The notes under the pieces are model-generated. The model worked only from the letters and a program-made list of their open reading frames with translations. It was not told where the DNA came from and searched no databases. From CALDSL01 sp039810245 (GTDB taxonomy: Bacteria; Chloroflexota; Anaerolineae; Anaerolineales; Anaerolineaceae), in assembly GCA_039810245.1 (NCBI GenBank), contig JBDHWQ010000003.1:62001-126000 (forward strand): a stretch of DNA of 64,000 nt, in the 5' to 3' direction. Both the position numbers and the translations under genes were made by a program. Shown in pieces: positions 42,743 to 51,775 of the stretch (positions are counted from its first letter, which is position 1; each line of letters begins with the position of its first letter).

Positions 42743-43948
42743 ATGAAAACGTTCGCCAGAATTTTGATCTTGATTGTCGTGCTTAGTTTTCTGGGCGGCT
42801 GCACCCCGGCTGCTCCGGCGGCCCCGGCCACGTCGAGCGAGCCCACAGCGGTGGTCGAGCCGACCCTGACCGCCAAGGAAGAATGGCTGAAGGCCAACCA
42901 GCTCGGCAAGTTTGACACCGGCGAGCAGGACTGGGCGGCAATCGAAGCGGCGGCCAAGAAGGAAGGCAGCGTCATCGTCTACGCCAATTCGTCCAAGATC
43001 GCCAAAGCTGCCGAAATGTGGGCCGAAAAATACCCCGACATCAAGCTGGAAGGCTACGATCTGGGTGGCGATGATGTGCTGTCCAAGACCATCGGCGAGC
43101 AGGAATCCAGCCTGTTCGTGGGCGATGTGTGGTTCAGCAGCGGCGGCGCTGAACTGTACGGCTCGGTCCTGCCCAAGGAGTATGTCTGGCGCTTCGTGCC
43201 CAGTGGCCTCAAGGTCCCCGAAGAGCTGACCCAACCCCTGCTGGTCTCGCGCTTTGGCACCACGCTGCTGGCCTACAACTCCGAGCTCAACGAAACCTGC
43301 CCGGTCACCAACCTGTGGGAGCTCACCCAGCCGGAATGGAAGGGCAAAGTCGTCATTGAAGACCCGCTGAACGATGCTTCGACCCTCAGCAAGCTGATCA
43401 CCATCGCCTTCCACGCGGATGACATGAAGGCTGCTTACAAAGAGCTGTACGGCAAAGATCCCGAGCTGGATGCCGATACCCCGGATGCCGGCTGGCTGTG
43501 GCTGAAGCGCTTCGCGCAGAACGGCCCCATCCCGCAGCCCGGCGGCGATGAGGTCGACTCGGCGTTTGCCACCCCCGGCATGAGCGACAGCCTGCTGGCC
43601 TTCACCTCGTACTCGAACTACCCGGACGTGGAAGACGGCAACCTGGCCTTTGAACCCTGCTGGGGCGCCAAGCCCGTGGTAGGTATCCAGAACCAGAGCT
43701 ACCTGGGTATCCTCAACCAGGCCAAGCATCCGAACGCGGCCAAGCTGTTCATCCGCTTCGTGATGGAAGATGGCAAGGATCCGTGGGCCAAGTACGGCAC
43801 CTACTTCGCGCTGACCGATTACGAAGTTCCGGAAGGCATGAAGACGCTGGATGAAATCCGCACCATGACCTGGATGCTGAACGAAAAGTATGCGTATGAC
43901 AACATGGTCAAAGCGCGCGACTTCTACCTGCTGAACCTGGCCAAGTAG
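42743..43948 (+). CDS. ABC importer substrate-binding lipoprotein (AfuA/FutA type)
   Basis: 401 residues from the ATG at 42743 with AAGGAG. A lipobox (LGGC, about residue 18) and an Ala/Pro/Thr-rich tether precede the type-II binding protein fold: AAAKKEGSVIVYANSSKIAK, WAEKYPDIKLEGYDLGGDDV, DVWFSSGGAELYG, LTQPEWKGKVVIEDPLNDAS, GWLWLKRFAQNGP and NAAKLFIRFVMEDG. This family contains iron(III), 2-aminoethylphosphonate and sugar-phosphate binders (AfuA of Actinobacillus binds hexose phosphates). Iron-binding tyrosine pairs are not evident. In this gene context an organophosphate ligand is favoured. Confidence 0.88.
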   Translation: MKTFARILILIVVLSFLGGCTPAAPAAPATSSEPTAVVEPTLTAKEEWLKANQLGKFDTGEQDWAAIEAAAKKEGSVIVYANSSKIAKAAEMWAEKYPDIKLEGYDLGGDDVLSKTIGEQESSLFVGDVWFSSGGAELYGSVLPKEYVWRFVPSGLKVPEELTQPLLVSRFGTTLLAYNSELNETCPVTNLWELTQPEWKGKVVIEDPLNDASTLSKLITIAFHADDMKAAYKELYGKDPELDADTPDAGWLWLKRFAQNGPIPQPGGDEVDSAFATPGMSDSLLAFTSYSNYPDVEDGNLAFEPCWGAKPVVGIQNQSYLGILNQAKHPNAAKLFIRFVMEDGKDPWAKYGTYFALTDYEVPEGMKTLDEIRTMTWMLNEKYAYDNMVKARDFYLLNLAK

Positions 43949-43988
43949 TAAGCTCGCCTTTCGTTACCCTCATCAAAGACTGTTTGCT

Positions 43989-44029
43989 GCACTCCTGGGC
44001 GCGTCTGCCTGTAGCGTGCCCGGGAGTGC
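43989..44029. other. Intergenic hairpin between the importer and HAD genes
   Basis: GCACTCCTGGGC (43989-44000) pairs with GCCCGGGAGTGC (44018-44029), one G-T pair, 17-base loop. No T run. It may stabilise the binding-protein mRNA and set unequal expression of importer and downstream genes. Confidence 0.5.
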
Positions 44030-44065
44030 GCGAATCTATCCGGGAGTTTAGAAAGGTATTCTGGT

Positions 44066-45481
44066 ATGAACATTCAGGCTGTCTTCTTCGATATGGGTGG
44101 CACGTTGGAAACGTTCGGGTATACACGCGCGCTGCGGCTGGAAGCTATCCCGGCGCTGCGCGATTGCCTGAGCCGGCATGGCATCAACTTCGCCCTTACG
44201 GATGAGCAGCTGCTGGATGTGATCAGTGACGGTTTGAGCCGCTACAAGCGCTGGTGCCTTGCCAGCATGGAAGAGCTGCCTTCCGCGCGCATCTGGCGCG
44301 AGTACGTTTTCCCCGGCGCGGACGTTGACCAGCAGGCGTTGGCAGCGATTGCCGAGCCGCTGACTGTGCTGATGGAAAAGACATTTTACCGCCGCGCGCT
44401 GCGCCCAGAAGTGCCGGAAGTGCTGCAAGCTATCCGCGCCATGGGGCTGAAGATGGGTATCATCAGCAACGTCAGCAGCCTGGGGCTGGTGCCGCAGAAC
44501 CTGGCCGAGTATGGCATCACGGAGTATTTTTCGCCGGTGGTGCTGTCCAGCGCATACGGCCGGCGCAAGCCCGACCCGTCTATCTTCCATCACGCCGCGC
44601 GGCTGGCCAACGTGCCAGCCGGCGCCTGCCTGTACATCGGCGATCGCGTGCGGCGGGACGTGGAAGGCGCGCGGCGCGCCGGCTACCGGTTGGTAGTGCA
44701 GATTGCGCACGACTTCGAGCACGGCGAAGACGACAGCGGCCCGCAGCCTGACGCGTTGATCACCGATATGCGCGCCCTTGTGGGCATCCTGCGCGCGGCC
44801 AAGGCCGCGCCGGCGGTCACACCATCCGGTCGCATCCGCGGGCTGATCTTCGACGCCGGCGACCTGTTGTATTACCGCAGCGAGCGCGGCACAAAGTTTC
44901 GCGCTTTCCTGGCAGAACAGGGCCTGCAGGTAGACCCCAACCATGCTGAGAAGAAAAAGGCAATCGAATATCAGGCCTACCGTGGTCAGATTTCCCACGA
45001 CGAGTACCGCGAAGCTATCGTGCGCCTGTACGGCATCCACCAGCCCGAGCTGGTGCTGCGCGGCAAGCAGGCGCTGGTGGACGATGATGCCAACGTGATG
45101 TTCTTTGAGGGTGTGGCGCAAACGCTGCAGGAATTGAAGGCTCGCGGTTACCTGCTGGGCATCGTCACCGATACAGCCAACTCGATTTCCTCTAAGCTGA
45201 GCTGGTTTGAGCGCGGCGGGTTTGGCCACGTGTGGGATTCCATCATTTCCTCAATGGACATCGGCGTGCGCAAGCCTGATCCCACCATTTACCAGGCGGC
45301 GCTGCGCCAGTTGGGCCTGCAAGCATCTGAGGCGGCCTTTGTGGGCCACCGCGCATACGAGCTGGAAGGTGCGCGCGCCGTGGGCATGTCTACCATCGCC
45401 TTTAATTATGATCCTGATGCGTGCGCCGACCGCTTTCTCGATCATTTTACCGACCTGACCCATACTGTAACGACCCTGTAG
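44066..45481 (+). CDS. HAD-HAD fusion protein
   Basis: 471 residues containing two complete HAD modules. Module 1 (about 1-250): FFDMGGTL (D9), IISNVSSLG, SSAYGRRKPDPSIF and YIGDRVRRDVEGARRAGY. Module 2 (about 255-471): LIFDAGDLLYYR (D263), LGIVTDTANS, SSMDIGVRKPDPTIYQAALR and FVGHRAYELEGARAVGM, where motif IV has lost the usual GD-Asp (GHRAYE). Module 2 may therefore be impaired or modified. Both have Gly at the +2 position. Follows the importer genes; the next gene starts 2 bp after its stop. Confidence 0.83.
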   Translation: MNIQAVFFDMGGTLETFGYTRALRLEAIPALRDCLSRHGINFALTDEQLLDVISDGLSRYKRWCLASMEELPSARIWREYVFPGADVDQQALAAIAEPLTVLMEKTFYRRALRPEVPEVLQAIRAMGLKMGIISNVSSLGLVPQNLAEYGITEYFSPVVLSSAYGRRKPDPSIFHHAARLANVPAGACLYIGDRVRRDVEGARRAGYRLVVQIAHDFEHGEDDSGPQPDALITDMRALVGILRAAKAAPAVTPSGRIRGLIFDAGDLLYYRSERGTKFRAFLAEQGLQVDPNHAEKKKAIEYQAYRGQISHDEYREAIVRLYGIHQPELVLRGKQALVDDDANVMFFEGVAQTLQELKARGYLLGIVTDTANSISSKLSWFERGGFGHVWDSIISSMDIGVRKPDPTIYQAALRQLGLQASEAAFVGHRAYELEGARAVGMSTIAFNYDPDACADRFLDHFTDLTHTVTTL

Positions 45482-45482
45482 C

Positions 45483-47165
45483 ATGATGACCGACATTCAA
45501 GCTATCCTGTTTGATATTGGCGGCACGCTGCGCTACAGCGTGCGCCGCACCCGCGCCGAAATTGAGCGCATTTTGAGCGAGATGATGGGCATTATCGACG
45601 CGAGCGACCCGGTGATCGCCTTTGAGAGCCGCCTGGCGCAGCGCGCCCTGGCGTATAAGCACTGGGCCGCGCAAACCAACATCGAACTGAATGAGCGCGA
45701 ACTGTGGACGCGCTGGATGCTGCCCGATTACCCCGCCGAGCAGGTAGCGTCGCAAGCCGTGGCGCTCAACCAGCTTTACCGCGATTCGTTAGGCCAGCGG
45801 CTGCCCTTCCCTGATAGCCGTGAGATCATTATCTCGCTGTACCGGCGCGGCTACCGGCTGGGTGTGGTCAGTAACACTACCAGCAGCGTGGAAGTGCCCG
45901 GACTGCTGCGCGAGCTGGAGATTGCCGGTATGATCGAAGTGGTGGTGCTTTCCGCGGTATCCGGCACGCGCAAGCCGCACCCGGCGATTTTGCTGGAAGC
46001 CGCGCAGCGCATGGGCGTGGCCCCGGAACACTGCGCCTACGTAGGCGACCGCGTGGAGCGCGACGTGGCCGCGGCCCGCGCCGCCGGGTTTGCGCGCACG
46101 GTGATTATCGACCCCGCGCCGGGCGAGAATGGCAGCCACGGCGGGGATGCCGACAGCGCCAATCTCTCGCCCGATTACAGCGTGAGCGAGTTGTGCGCTG
46201 TGCTGGAGATCTTTCCCGATCGCCCCGCGCCGCGCCCGCCCGTGACCTACAACGCCGCGCTGTCAACCATGTACGCCATCCAGAACTTCCCCAACCTGGG
46301 CGACTTTTTCGAGTACGCGCGCCGCGCGGGTTTTGCCCATGTGGAGCTCAACCACAAAGTGACTTCGGCCATGCTGGAAGGCGTGCCGCTGGATGGCGTT
46401 TCGATCCGCAGCGTGCACGAGCCCTGCCCGGCGGATATCAGCGAGGCGGAGTTGAAAAAACGCGGCTGGCTCATCTCTGCCGAAGAGGAAGCCTTACGCG
46501 TTGAGGGAGTGAAAGCCATCCGGCGCAGCATCGACCTGGCCGCGCGCGTGGGCGCGGACGTGGTGGTGATCCATGCCGGGGAGACCGTGCCAGACCTGGA
46601 GCACCGCGAGCGCAAACTGCGCAAAATGCTGGAAGCCGGCGAGCGCTACAGCGCCACGTACCAGGCGATTTTTGATGAGATGCTGGCGATCCGCGCCAGC
46701 GCGGCGCCGGCTGCCTTCGATTCTGTGCGCCGCAGCTTGAATGAGTTGCTGGCTTACGCTGCGCCGCGCGGCGTGCGCCTGGGGCTGGAAAATCGTTATC
46801 ATTACCTGGAATGCCCCAGCCCCGATGAGCTGGAAGCGCTGCTGGCGCTGGCCGGCCCCGACCGGCTGGGCTTTGTTTTCGACATCGGCCACGCGCACGC
46901 GTTGGAATACCTGGGGTTTTATGCCAAAGACCACTGGCTGCAGAGGTTTGGCGCGCGGATCATCCTCACCCACCTGCACGATCTGCGCGGTACTACCGAC
47001 CATTACGCCCCCGGTTTAGGCAGCGCCGACTATGCCGGCGCCGCGCAATACCTGCCCGGGGAAGCCTACCGCACCTGCGAGATCCAGACGTTCAACACGC
47101 CCGAGCATGTGCGTGCCGCGCTGCGCATCCTCGCGCACAACGGCTGCATCACTGCCATACCATAA
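45483..47165 (+). CDS. HAD-TIM-barrel fusion protein
   Basis: 560 residues. Residues 1-245 are a HAD hydrolase (FDIGGTLRYS with D11; VVSNTTSS; SGTRKPHPAILLEAAQRMG; YVGDRVERDVAAARAAGF). After a short linker (DRPAPRPPVTYN), residues 260-560 form an AP-endonuclease-2/xylose-isomerase-like TIM barrel (HVELNHKV, RSVHEPCPADI, VVIHAGE, LENRYHY, GFVFDIGHAHAL, LTHLHDLRGTTDHYAPG, CEIQTF) with His/Glu/Asp metal ligands. It suggests coupled dephosphorylation and isomerisation or epimerisation of one sugar. The gene begins with ATGATG directly after the HAD-HAD gene. Confidence 0.85.
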   Translation: MMTDIQAILFDIGGTLRYSVRRTRAEIERILSEMMGIIDASDPVIAFESRLAQRALAYKHWAAQTNIELNERELWTRWMLPDYPAEQVASQAVALNQLYRDSLGQRLPFPDSREIIISLYRRGYRLGVVSNTTSSVEVPGLLRELEIAGMIEVVVLSAVSGTRKPHPAILLEAAQRMGVAPEHCAYVGDRVERDVAAARAAGFARTVIIDPAPGENGSHGGDADSANLSPDYSVSELCAVLEIFPDRPAPRPPVTYNAALSTMYAIQNFPNLGDFFEYARRAGFAHVELNHKVTSAMLEGVPLDGVSIRSVHEPCPADISEAELKKRGWLISAEEEALRVEGVKAIRRSIDLAARVGADVVVIHAGETVPDLEHRERKLRKMLEAGERYSATYQAIFDEMLAIRASAAPAAFDSVRRSLNELLAYAAPRGVRLGLENRYHYLECPSPDELEALLALAGPDRLGFVFDIGHAHALEYLGFYAKDHWLQRFGARIILTHLHDLRGTTDHYAPGLGSADYAGAAQYLPGEAYRTCEIQTFNTPEHVRAALRILAHNGCITAIP

Positions 47166-47179
47166 CTTTTGGAGGGGAA

Positions 47180-47800
47180 ATGCGCGCTTTATTTCAAAAA
47201 CGACAGAATATTTTTCTCAAGCTGATCCACGACCAGGCGGCGCTTACCTTGGAAGGCCTGGAAGCACTGACGCGCTACATGCAGGGCCAGGACCCCGAGG
47301 CCGCCAAGACCCTGGCGCTGAAAGAGAAAGAGGCAGACGAGGCGCGACGCATCCTCATCTATGAGCTCAACAAGACCTTCGTCACGCCGTTTGACCGCGA
47401 GGATATCTTTGCGCTTTCGCGCACCATCGATGATGTGATCGATTATGCCAACAGCACCATCACCGAGCTGGAAATGCTCAAGGTGAAGCCCACCGCGCAT
47501 ATGCAGCGCATTGCCGCGCTGCTGCGTGACGCCGCCGCCGAACTGCTGCAGGCCGTCGACCGGCTGGATGGTCACCCTGGCGTGGCCAACGAGCACGCGC
47601 AGCGCGCCAAGGCACTGGAAAATCGTATTGAAGATGTGTACCGCGAAGCGCTGGCCGACCTGTTCAGTGGCGGCGAGGACATCAAGCAGGTGGTGAAGAT
47701 GCTCAAGTTCCCCGAAGTATACCGGCACATGAGCAATGCCGCCGACCGCGGCGACGAAGCCGCCAACGTAATCGCCGATATTGTGGTAAAAATCGCCTGA
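47180..47800 (+). CDS. DUF47 family (PhoU-like) protein
   Basis: 206 residues; GGAGGGG before the ATG. All-helical, with the DUF47 pattern: NIFLKLIHDQAALTLEGLEAL, KEKEADEARRILIYELNKTF, FVTPFDREDIFALSRTIDDV, IDYANSTITELEML. The C-terminal metal-binding E-x3-D-type repeats of PhoU are partly present. DUF47 proteins are nearly always paired with PiT phosphate transporters and regulate them. Here the PiT gene starts 13 bp later. Its place in the island supports a flow of released phosphate. Confidence 0.9.
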   Translation: MRALFQKRQNIFLKLIHDQAALTLEGLEALTRYMQGQDPEAAKTLALKEKEADEARRILIYELNKTFVTPFDREDIFALSRTIDDVIDYANSTITELEMLKVKPTAHMQRIAALLRDAAAELLQAVDRLDGHPGVANEHAQRAKALENRIEDVYREALADLFSGGEDIKQVVKMLKFPEVYRHMSNAADRGDEAANVIADIVVKIA

Positions 47801-47813
47801 TGAGGCGGAAAAC

Positions 47814-48797
47814 ATGCTGATTTACGTGATTATCGTAGTTGTTCTGGCACTGTTCTTTGATCTGACCAACGGTATCAAGGACTCCAGCAATATTGTCGCC
47901 ACCATGATCATGTCGCGCGCGTTCTCGCCGCGCGTGGCGCTGGGGGTGACGGCGGTGTGCGAGTTCAGCGGGCCATTCATCTTTGGCGTGGCGCTGGCGG
48001 AAACCATCGGGCGCGGCATCGTCAGTCCCGAGGCGATTGATACCCAGGTGCTGGTAGCAGCACTGGTCAGCGCCGTTTTCTGGAATCTGGTCACCTGGTA
48101 CCTGGGGCTGCCCAGCAGTTCGTCCCACGCGCTGATTGGTGGGCTGGTCGGCAGTGTGATGATCTCGGCCGGGTGGAACTCGATCCAGATGTCCGGTCTG
48201 ACCAAAATCCTCGTTGCGCTGTTCACCTCGCCACTGATCGGTTTTGTGTTCGGCTTTATCATCCTGCGCCTGATCTACCTGTTGGCCTGGAACGCTTCGC
48301 CACGTATCAATGGACTGTTCAAAAATGGGCAGATGGTCACCGGCGTGGCGCTGGCGCTCAGCCACGGCGCGAACGACGCGCAGAAGACGATGGGGATCAT
48401 CACCCTGGCTCTGGTTACCGGCGGCTACCTGCAAAACTTTGTCGTGCCGTTCTGGGTCATCTTCGCCTGCGCTGCTATGATCGCCATTGGCACTGCTATC
48501 GGTGGCTGGCGGCTGATCAAGACCCTGGGTGGCAAGTTTTTCAAGATCCGCCCGGTGGACGGTTTTGCCACGCAGATGGCTTCGGCATCGGTGATCCTGG
48601 GCGCGTCGTTGATGGGCGGTCCGGTAAGCACCACGCAGGTCGTCAGCTCGGCCATCATGGGTGTAGGCGCGGCGGAGCGCATCAACAAGGTGCGCTGGCA
48701 CGTCGCGCAGGATATCATCGTCGCCTGGGTGCTGACCATCCCCGCGTCTGCCCTGGTCGGCGCAGGCATCTACTGGCTGCTCGAACGCTTTGCGTAA
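47814..48797 (+). CDS. PiT family inorganic phosphate transporter
   Basis: 327 residues, about 10 TM segments. The two PiT signature regions are present: DLTNGIKDSSNIVATMIMSRAFSP near the N-terminus (quoted only in part as family hallmark) and LSHGANDAQKTMGII near the middle, plus GLPSSSSHALIGGL and GGPVSTTQVVSSAIMGVG. PiT proteins carry metal-phosphate by cation symport and can work in both directions. Coupled to the DUF47 gene. In this island it could move phosphate freed by the HAD enzymes out of, or phosphate into, the cell. Confidence 0.93.
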   Translation: MLIYVIIVVVLALFFDLTNGIKDSSNIVATMIMSRAFSPRVALGVTAVCEFSGPFIFGVALAETIGRGIVSPEAIDTQVLVAALVSAVFWNLVTWYLGLPSSSSHALIGGLVGSVMISAGWNSIQMSGLTKILVALFTSPLIGFVFGFIILRLIYLLAWNASPRINGLFKNGQMVTGVALALSHGANDAQKTMGIITLALVTGGYLQNFVVPFWVIFACAAMIAIGTAIGGWRLIKTLGGKFFKIRPVDGFATQMASASVILGASLMGGPVSTTQVVSSAIMGVGAAERINKVRWHVAQDIIVAWVLTIPASALVGAGIYWLLERFA

Positions 48798-48824
48798 ATA
48801 GATACTCACAAGGACTCTCGCATC

Positions 48825-49715
48825 ATGACCCCTCATTATGACCTCGTCACCATCGGCAATTACACCAAAGACACCATCATCAACCCATCCGGCACGCGCT
48901 ATGTAGATGGCGGTGGCATGAACTACGCCGCCTATGCCGCCGCACGCCTGGGGCTGCGCACCGCCGTGGTCACGCGCCTGGCGCGCGAAGATGATCACGT
49001 GGTGCGCGCATTTGAAGCCGCCGGCATCACCTGTTACCCTACCTACACGCCGTCTTCGACGCTGATGAAGCTGGAATACCCCACGACGGACCCCGATATC
49101 CGCACCCTGAGCGTGGCGGGTACGGCCGGCAGCATCCCGTCTACGGCGCTGGATGGCATCAGCACCCGCGCTGCCACCATCAACGCCAGCTACCGCGGCG
49201 AGGTGGGCATGGATGTGATCGAGCGGCTGCATGCGATGGGTGTGCTGCTGGCCGCCGACATGCAGGGCTTTGTGCGCGTGCTGCGCGGGCAGGACCTGGT
49301 GTATGAACCCTGGCCGGAAATGGCTGCCACGCTGGCGCTGGTAGACGTGGTCAAGAGCGACGCGGTGGAAGCAGAGTTTCTGACCGGCGAGAAGGATATC
49401 TACCGCGCGGCGCGCTTCTATGCTGCCATGGGGCCAAAAGAGATTGTGTTGACCCATAAAGATGGGGTGCTGATCCACGCGGACGGGCAGGATTACGACT
49501 TTGGCTTTTACCCGGCGCAGCTCATCGGGCGCAGCGGGCGTGGCGACACCTGCATCGGGTCGTACATCGCGCGGCGGCTTTCGGCCGGGGCGCGGGAGGC
49601 CGGGCGCTGGGCGGCAGCCGTCACCAGTCTGAAGATGGAAAAGCTGGGCCCGTTCGACCGTTCCGTGGCGGAGGTAGAAGCCTTCCTGGCCAGTAAATAT
49701 AACGGAAAGCACTGA
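48825..49715 (+). CDS. PfkB family carbohydrate kinase
   Basis: 296 residues; AAGGA before the ATG. The N-terminal VTIGNYTKDTIINPSG and GGGMNYAAYAAARLGLRTAV are the first PfkB signature (substrate-binding loop). The second is SGRGDTCIGSYIARRLS, where the catalytic Asp is retained in the DTCIGSY anion hole and the usual GAGD is GRGD. The family includes ribokinase, inositol kinase and fructokinase. With IolG/IolE-like genes in the same island, an inositol or deoxy-sugar kinase is plausible but unproven. Confidence 0.87.
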   Translation: MTPHYDLVTIGNYTKDTIINPSGTRYVDGGGMNYAAYAAARLGLRTAVVTRLAREDDHVVRAFEAAGITCYPTYTPSSTLMKLEYPTTDPDIRTLSVAGTAGSIPSTALDGISTRAATINASYRGEVGMDVIERLHAMGVLLAADMQGFVRVLRGQDLVYEPWPEMAATLALVDVVKSDAVEAEFLTGEKDIYRAARFYAAMGPKEIVLTHKDGVLIHADGQDYDFGFYPAQLIGRSGRGDTCIGSYIARRLSAGAREAGRWAAAVTSLKMEKLGPFDRSVAEVEAFLASKYNGKH

Positions 49716-49718
49716 TCC

Positions 49719-50594
49719 GTGGTGAGCCGCGAGGTCGGGCCGGCCGAGCAGCAAATCCAGGCGCGCCGGGCGCAGCGAGCGGGCACGTACGCGCGCGCCT
49801 GGGCGCGTATGCTGGGCGAATGGGGCGCGGATGCCGCGGGTGACCGCGCCTGGCTGACCTATGCTGCCAGTTATCTGCTGCGCACGGGCGGCGTACACTG
49901 GGCCATCGATCCGTTTACCCTGGCAGCGCGCATCCCCGGCGCGCCGCCGGTGGAAGTGAGCGCGCTGCGCCGGCTGGACTTTGCCCTGTTGACTCACCGC
50001 CACAACGATCACCTGGACCTGGGGCTGATCCGCGCGCTGCGCGATGCTCCCATTACCTGGGTAATCCCCGATTTTTTGCAGCCCGCCGTGATCGATGCGG
50101 CTGCCTTGCCGCGCGAGCGCGTCATCACGCCGCGCGCCGGGCAGCCGCTGGAGTTAAACGGCGTGCGCATCATGCCGTTTGAGGGGCTGCATTACGAGTA
50201 CGGCGCGGACGGCGCGCCCGTTCGTGGCGTGCCCGCGCTGGGCTACCTGGCCGAGCGCGGCGGGCGGCGCTGGCTGTTTCCCGGCGATACGCGCACCTAC
50301 GACGCGATGCGGCTGCCCGCCTTTGGCGCGGTGGACGTGCTCTTTGCGCACCTGTGGTTAGGGCGCGGCGCGGCGCTGCTGCCCCAACCGCCGCTTCTGG
50401 ACGCCTTCTGCCGCTTTTGCCTGGACCTGCGCCCGGCGCGCGTGGTGCTCACGCACTTGAATGAGTTGGGCCGCCCCGCGGCGGAATGCTGGGATGAGAG
50501 CCATGCCGCGCTGGCCCTGGCGCGCCTGCAGGTCCTGTCCCCCGGTCTGGCGGTGGAACCTCGCCAGATGGGGGAAAGCGTGGACCTGTCTTGA
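49719..50594 (+). CDS. MBL-fold metal-dependent hydrolase (UlaG-like)
   Basis: 291 residues, starting with GTG at 49719 or 49722, 4 bp after the PfkB stop. The metallo-beta-lactamase core has LLTHRHNDHLDLG (HxHxDH), FEGLHYEYG, WLFPGDTRTYDAM and VLTHLNELG. UlaG (L-ascorbate-6-phosphate lactonase) is a member of this group, and lactone or phosphosugar substrates would suit the island. The N-terminal 45 residues, rich in Arg/Ala, have no assignment. It is probably the last gene of the rpiR-led operon; the next gene begins 93 bp later. Confidence 0.83.
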   Translation: MVSREVGPAEQQIQARRAQRAGTYARAWARMLGEWGADAAGDRAWLTYAASYLLRTGGVHWAIDPFTLAARIPGAPPVEVSALRRLDFALLTHRHNDHLDLGLIRALRDAPITWVIPDFLQPAVIDAAALPRERVITPRAGQPLELNGVRIMPFEGLHYEYGADGAPVRGVPALGYLAERGGRRWLFPGDTRTYDAMRLPAFGAVDVLFAHLWLGRGAALLPQPPLLDAFCRFCLDLRPARVVLTHLNELGRPAAECWDESHAALALARLQVLSPGLAVEPRQMGESVDLS

Positions 50595-50686
50595 AGACGC
50601 TCGGGCTTTTTGCGCCAGCGCAATGACCTTCCGCGCGCCGCCGGGTACACTCATCGGGTGAACAACTCTCTCCCACCCGGTGACGC

Positions 50687-51775
50687 GTGAAAATCCGATC
50701 TTTTCCCATCCTTCCCTTTCTCATTCTTGCCATGCTGGCGCTGCTGGCCGGCCTGTGGGCCGGGCTGCTGCGCCTGGGTTGGGCGCTGCCGCCGCTCAGC
50801 GCGGCGCTGCCCATGCAGCACGGCGCGCTGATGGTTTCCGGTTTCCTGGGCACGCTGATCTCTCTGGAGCGCGTGGCGGCGCTGCGCCGCCGTTGGATGT
50901 TCGACGCGCCGCTGTTTAGCGGGCTGGGCTGGCTGCTCAGCCTGGCGCTGCCGGGGATGATCGCAGGGCCGCTGCTCATCACCCTGGGCAGCCTGTTCAC
51001 CGCCGCCATCCTGCTGGTGATGTACCGCCGCGAATCGAAGGTGTATACCGCCGCCATGGCGGCCGGCGCAGTCTGCTGGCTGGGCGGCAACCTGCTGTGG
51101 CTGCTGGGCTGGCCGGTGTTCCAGGTGGTTTGGTGGTGGGCGGCATTCCTTGTGCTGACCATCGCCGGCGAGCGCCTAGAGCTCAGCCGCGTGCTGCGCC
51201 TGGGGCCGCGCCAATTCCGCCTGTTTGCCGCCGCGGCAGTGGTTTTCCTGCTGGGCGCGCTGCTGACCAGGTTTCTGCCGCAGATCGGCGCGCGGGTCAC
51301 CGGGGCGGGCATGCTGCTGCTCAGCGCGTGGCTGCTGCGCTACGATATCGCCCGGCGCAACCTGCGCCATACCCTGCCGCTGACGCGCTTTATCGCTGCC
51401 TGCCTGTTCGGCGGTTATTTCTGGCTGGGCGCCAGCGGGCTGCTCAGCCTGGCGCTGGGGGCGCAGACCGCCGGGCCGTATTACGATGCGCTGCTGCATA
51501 CGGTTTTCGTCGGCTTTGTTTTTTCGATGATTTTTGGCCACGCGCCAATCATCCTGCCCGCGCTGACCGGCATCCAGCTCGTGTACCGCCGCGCCTTTTA
51601 CCTGCCCCTGGCGCTGCTGCACGCCTCGCTGCTGCTGCGCGTGGCCGGTGACCTGGCGGGGTGGGCTGGCGCGCGCCGCTGGGGCGGGTTGTTGAACGAA
51701 GTCGCTGTCCTGGCGTTTCTGGCGCTGTTTCTGGTGACGGTGCTCGGCCGCCGGCGCGCCGGGGGAGGCCGCTGA
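50687..51775 (+). CDS. NnrS-like polytopic membrane protein
   Basis: 362 residues, 10-12 TM segments, GTG start. The opening MQHGALMVSGFLGTLISLER and later HTVFVGFVFSMIFGHAPIIL are in the style of NnrS, a heme- and copper-containing protein linked to nitric oxide stress and denitrification. Similarity is by layout and His-bearing helices, not a clean motif match. The stop overlaps the next start (TGATG) and the three membrane genes 50687-52610 form a tight unit upstream of a NarX/NarL-type pair. Confidence 0.6.
   Translation: MKIRSFPILPFLILAMLALLAGLWAGLLRLGWALPPLSAALPMQHGALMVSGFLGTLISLERVAALRRRWMFDAPLFSGLGWLLSLALPGMIAGPLLITLGSLFTAAILLVMYRRESKVYTAAMAAGAVCWLGGNLLWLLGWPVFQVVWWWAAFLVLTIAGERLELSRVLRLGPRQFRLFAAAAVVFLLGALLTRFLPQIGARVTGAGMLLLSAWLLRYDIARRNLRHTLPLTRFIAACLFGGYFWLGASGLLSLALGAQTAGPYYDALLHTVFVGFVFSMIFGHAPIILPALTGIQLVYRRAFYLPLALLHASLLLRVAGDLAGWAGARRWGGLLNEVAVLAFLALFLVTVLGRRRAGGGR

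Noticed and set aside
42743..43948. Iron(III) transport as the sole function of the ABC importer
   Set aside because: The family also binds organophosphates, the Tyr pairs expected of iron binders are not evident, and the neighbours handle phosphorylated sugars and phosphate. Iron remains possible.
47703..50012. 769-codon minus-strand frame opposite PiT, PfkB and the MBL gene
   Set aside because: A long open antisense frame is expected in GC-rich DNA; all three plus-strand genes have clear family motifs.
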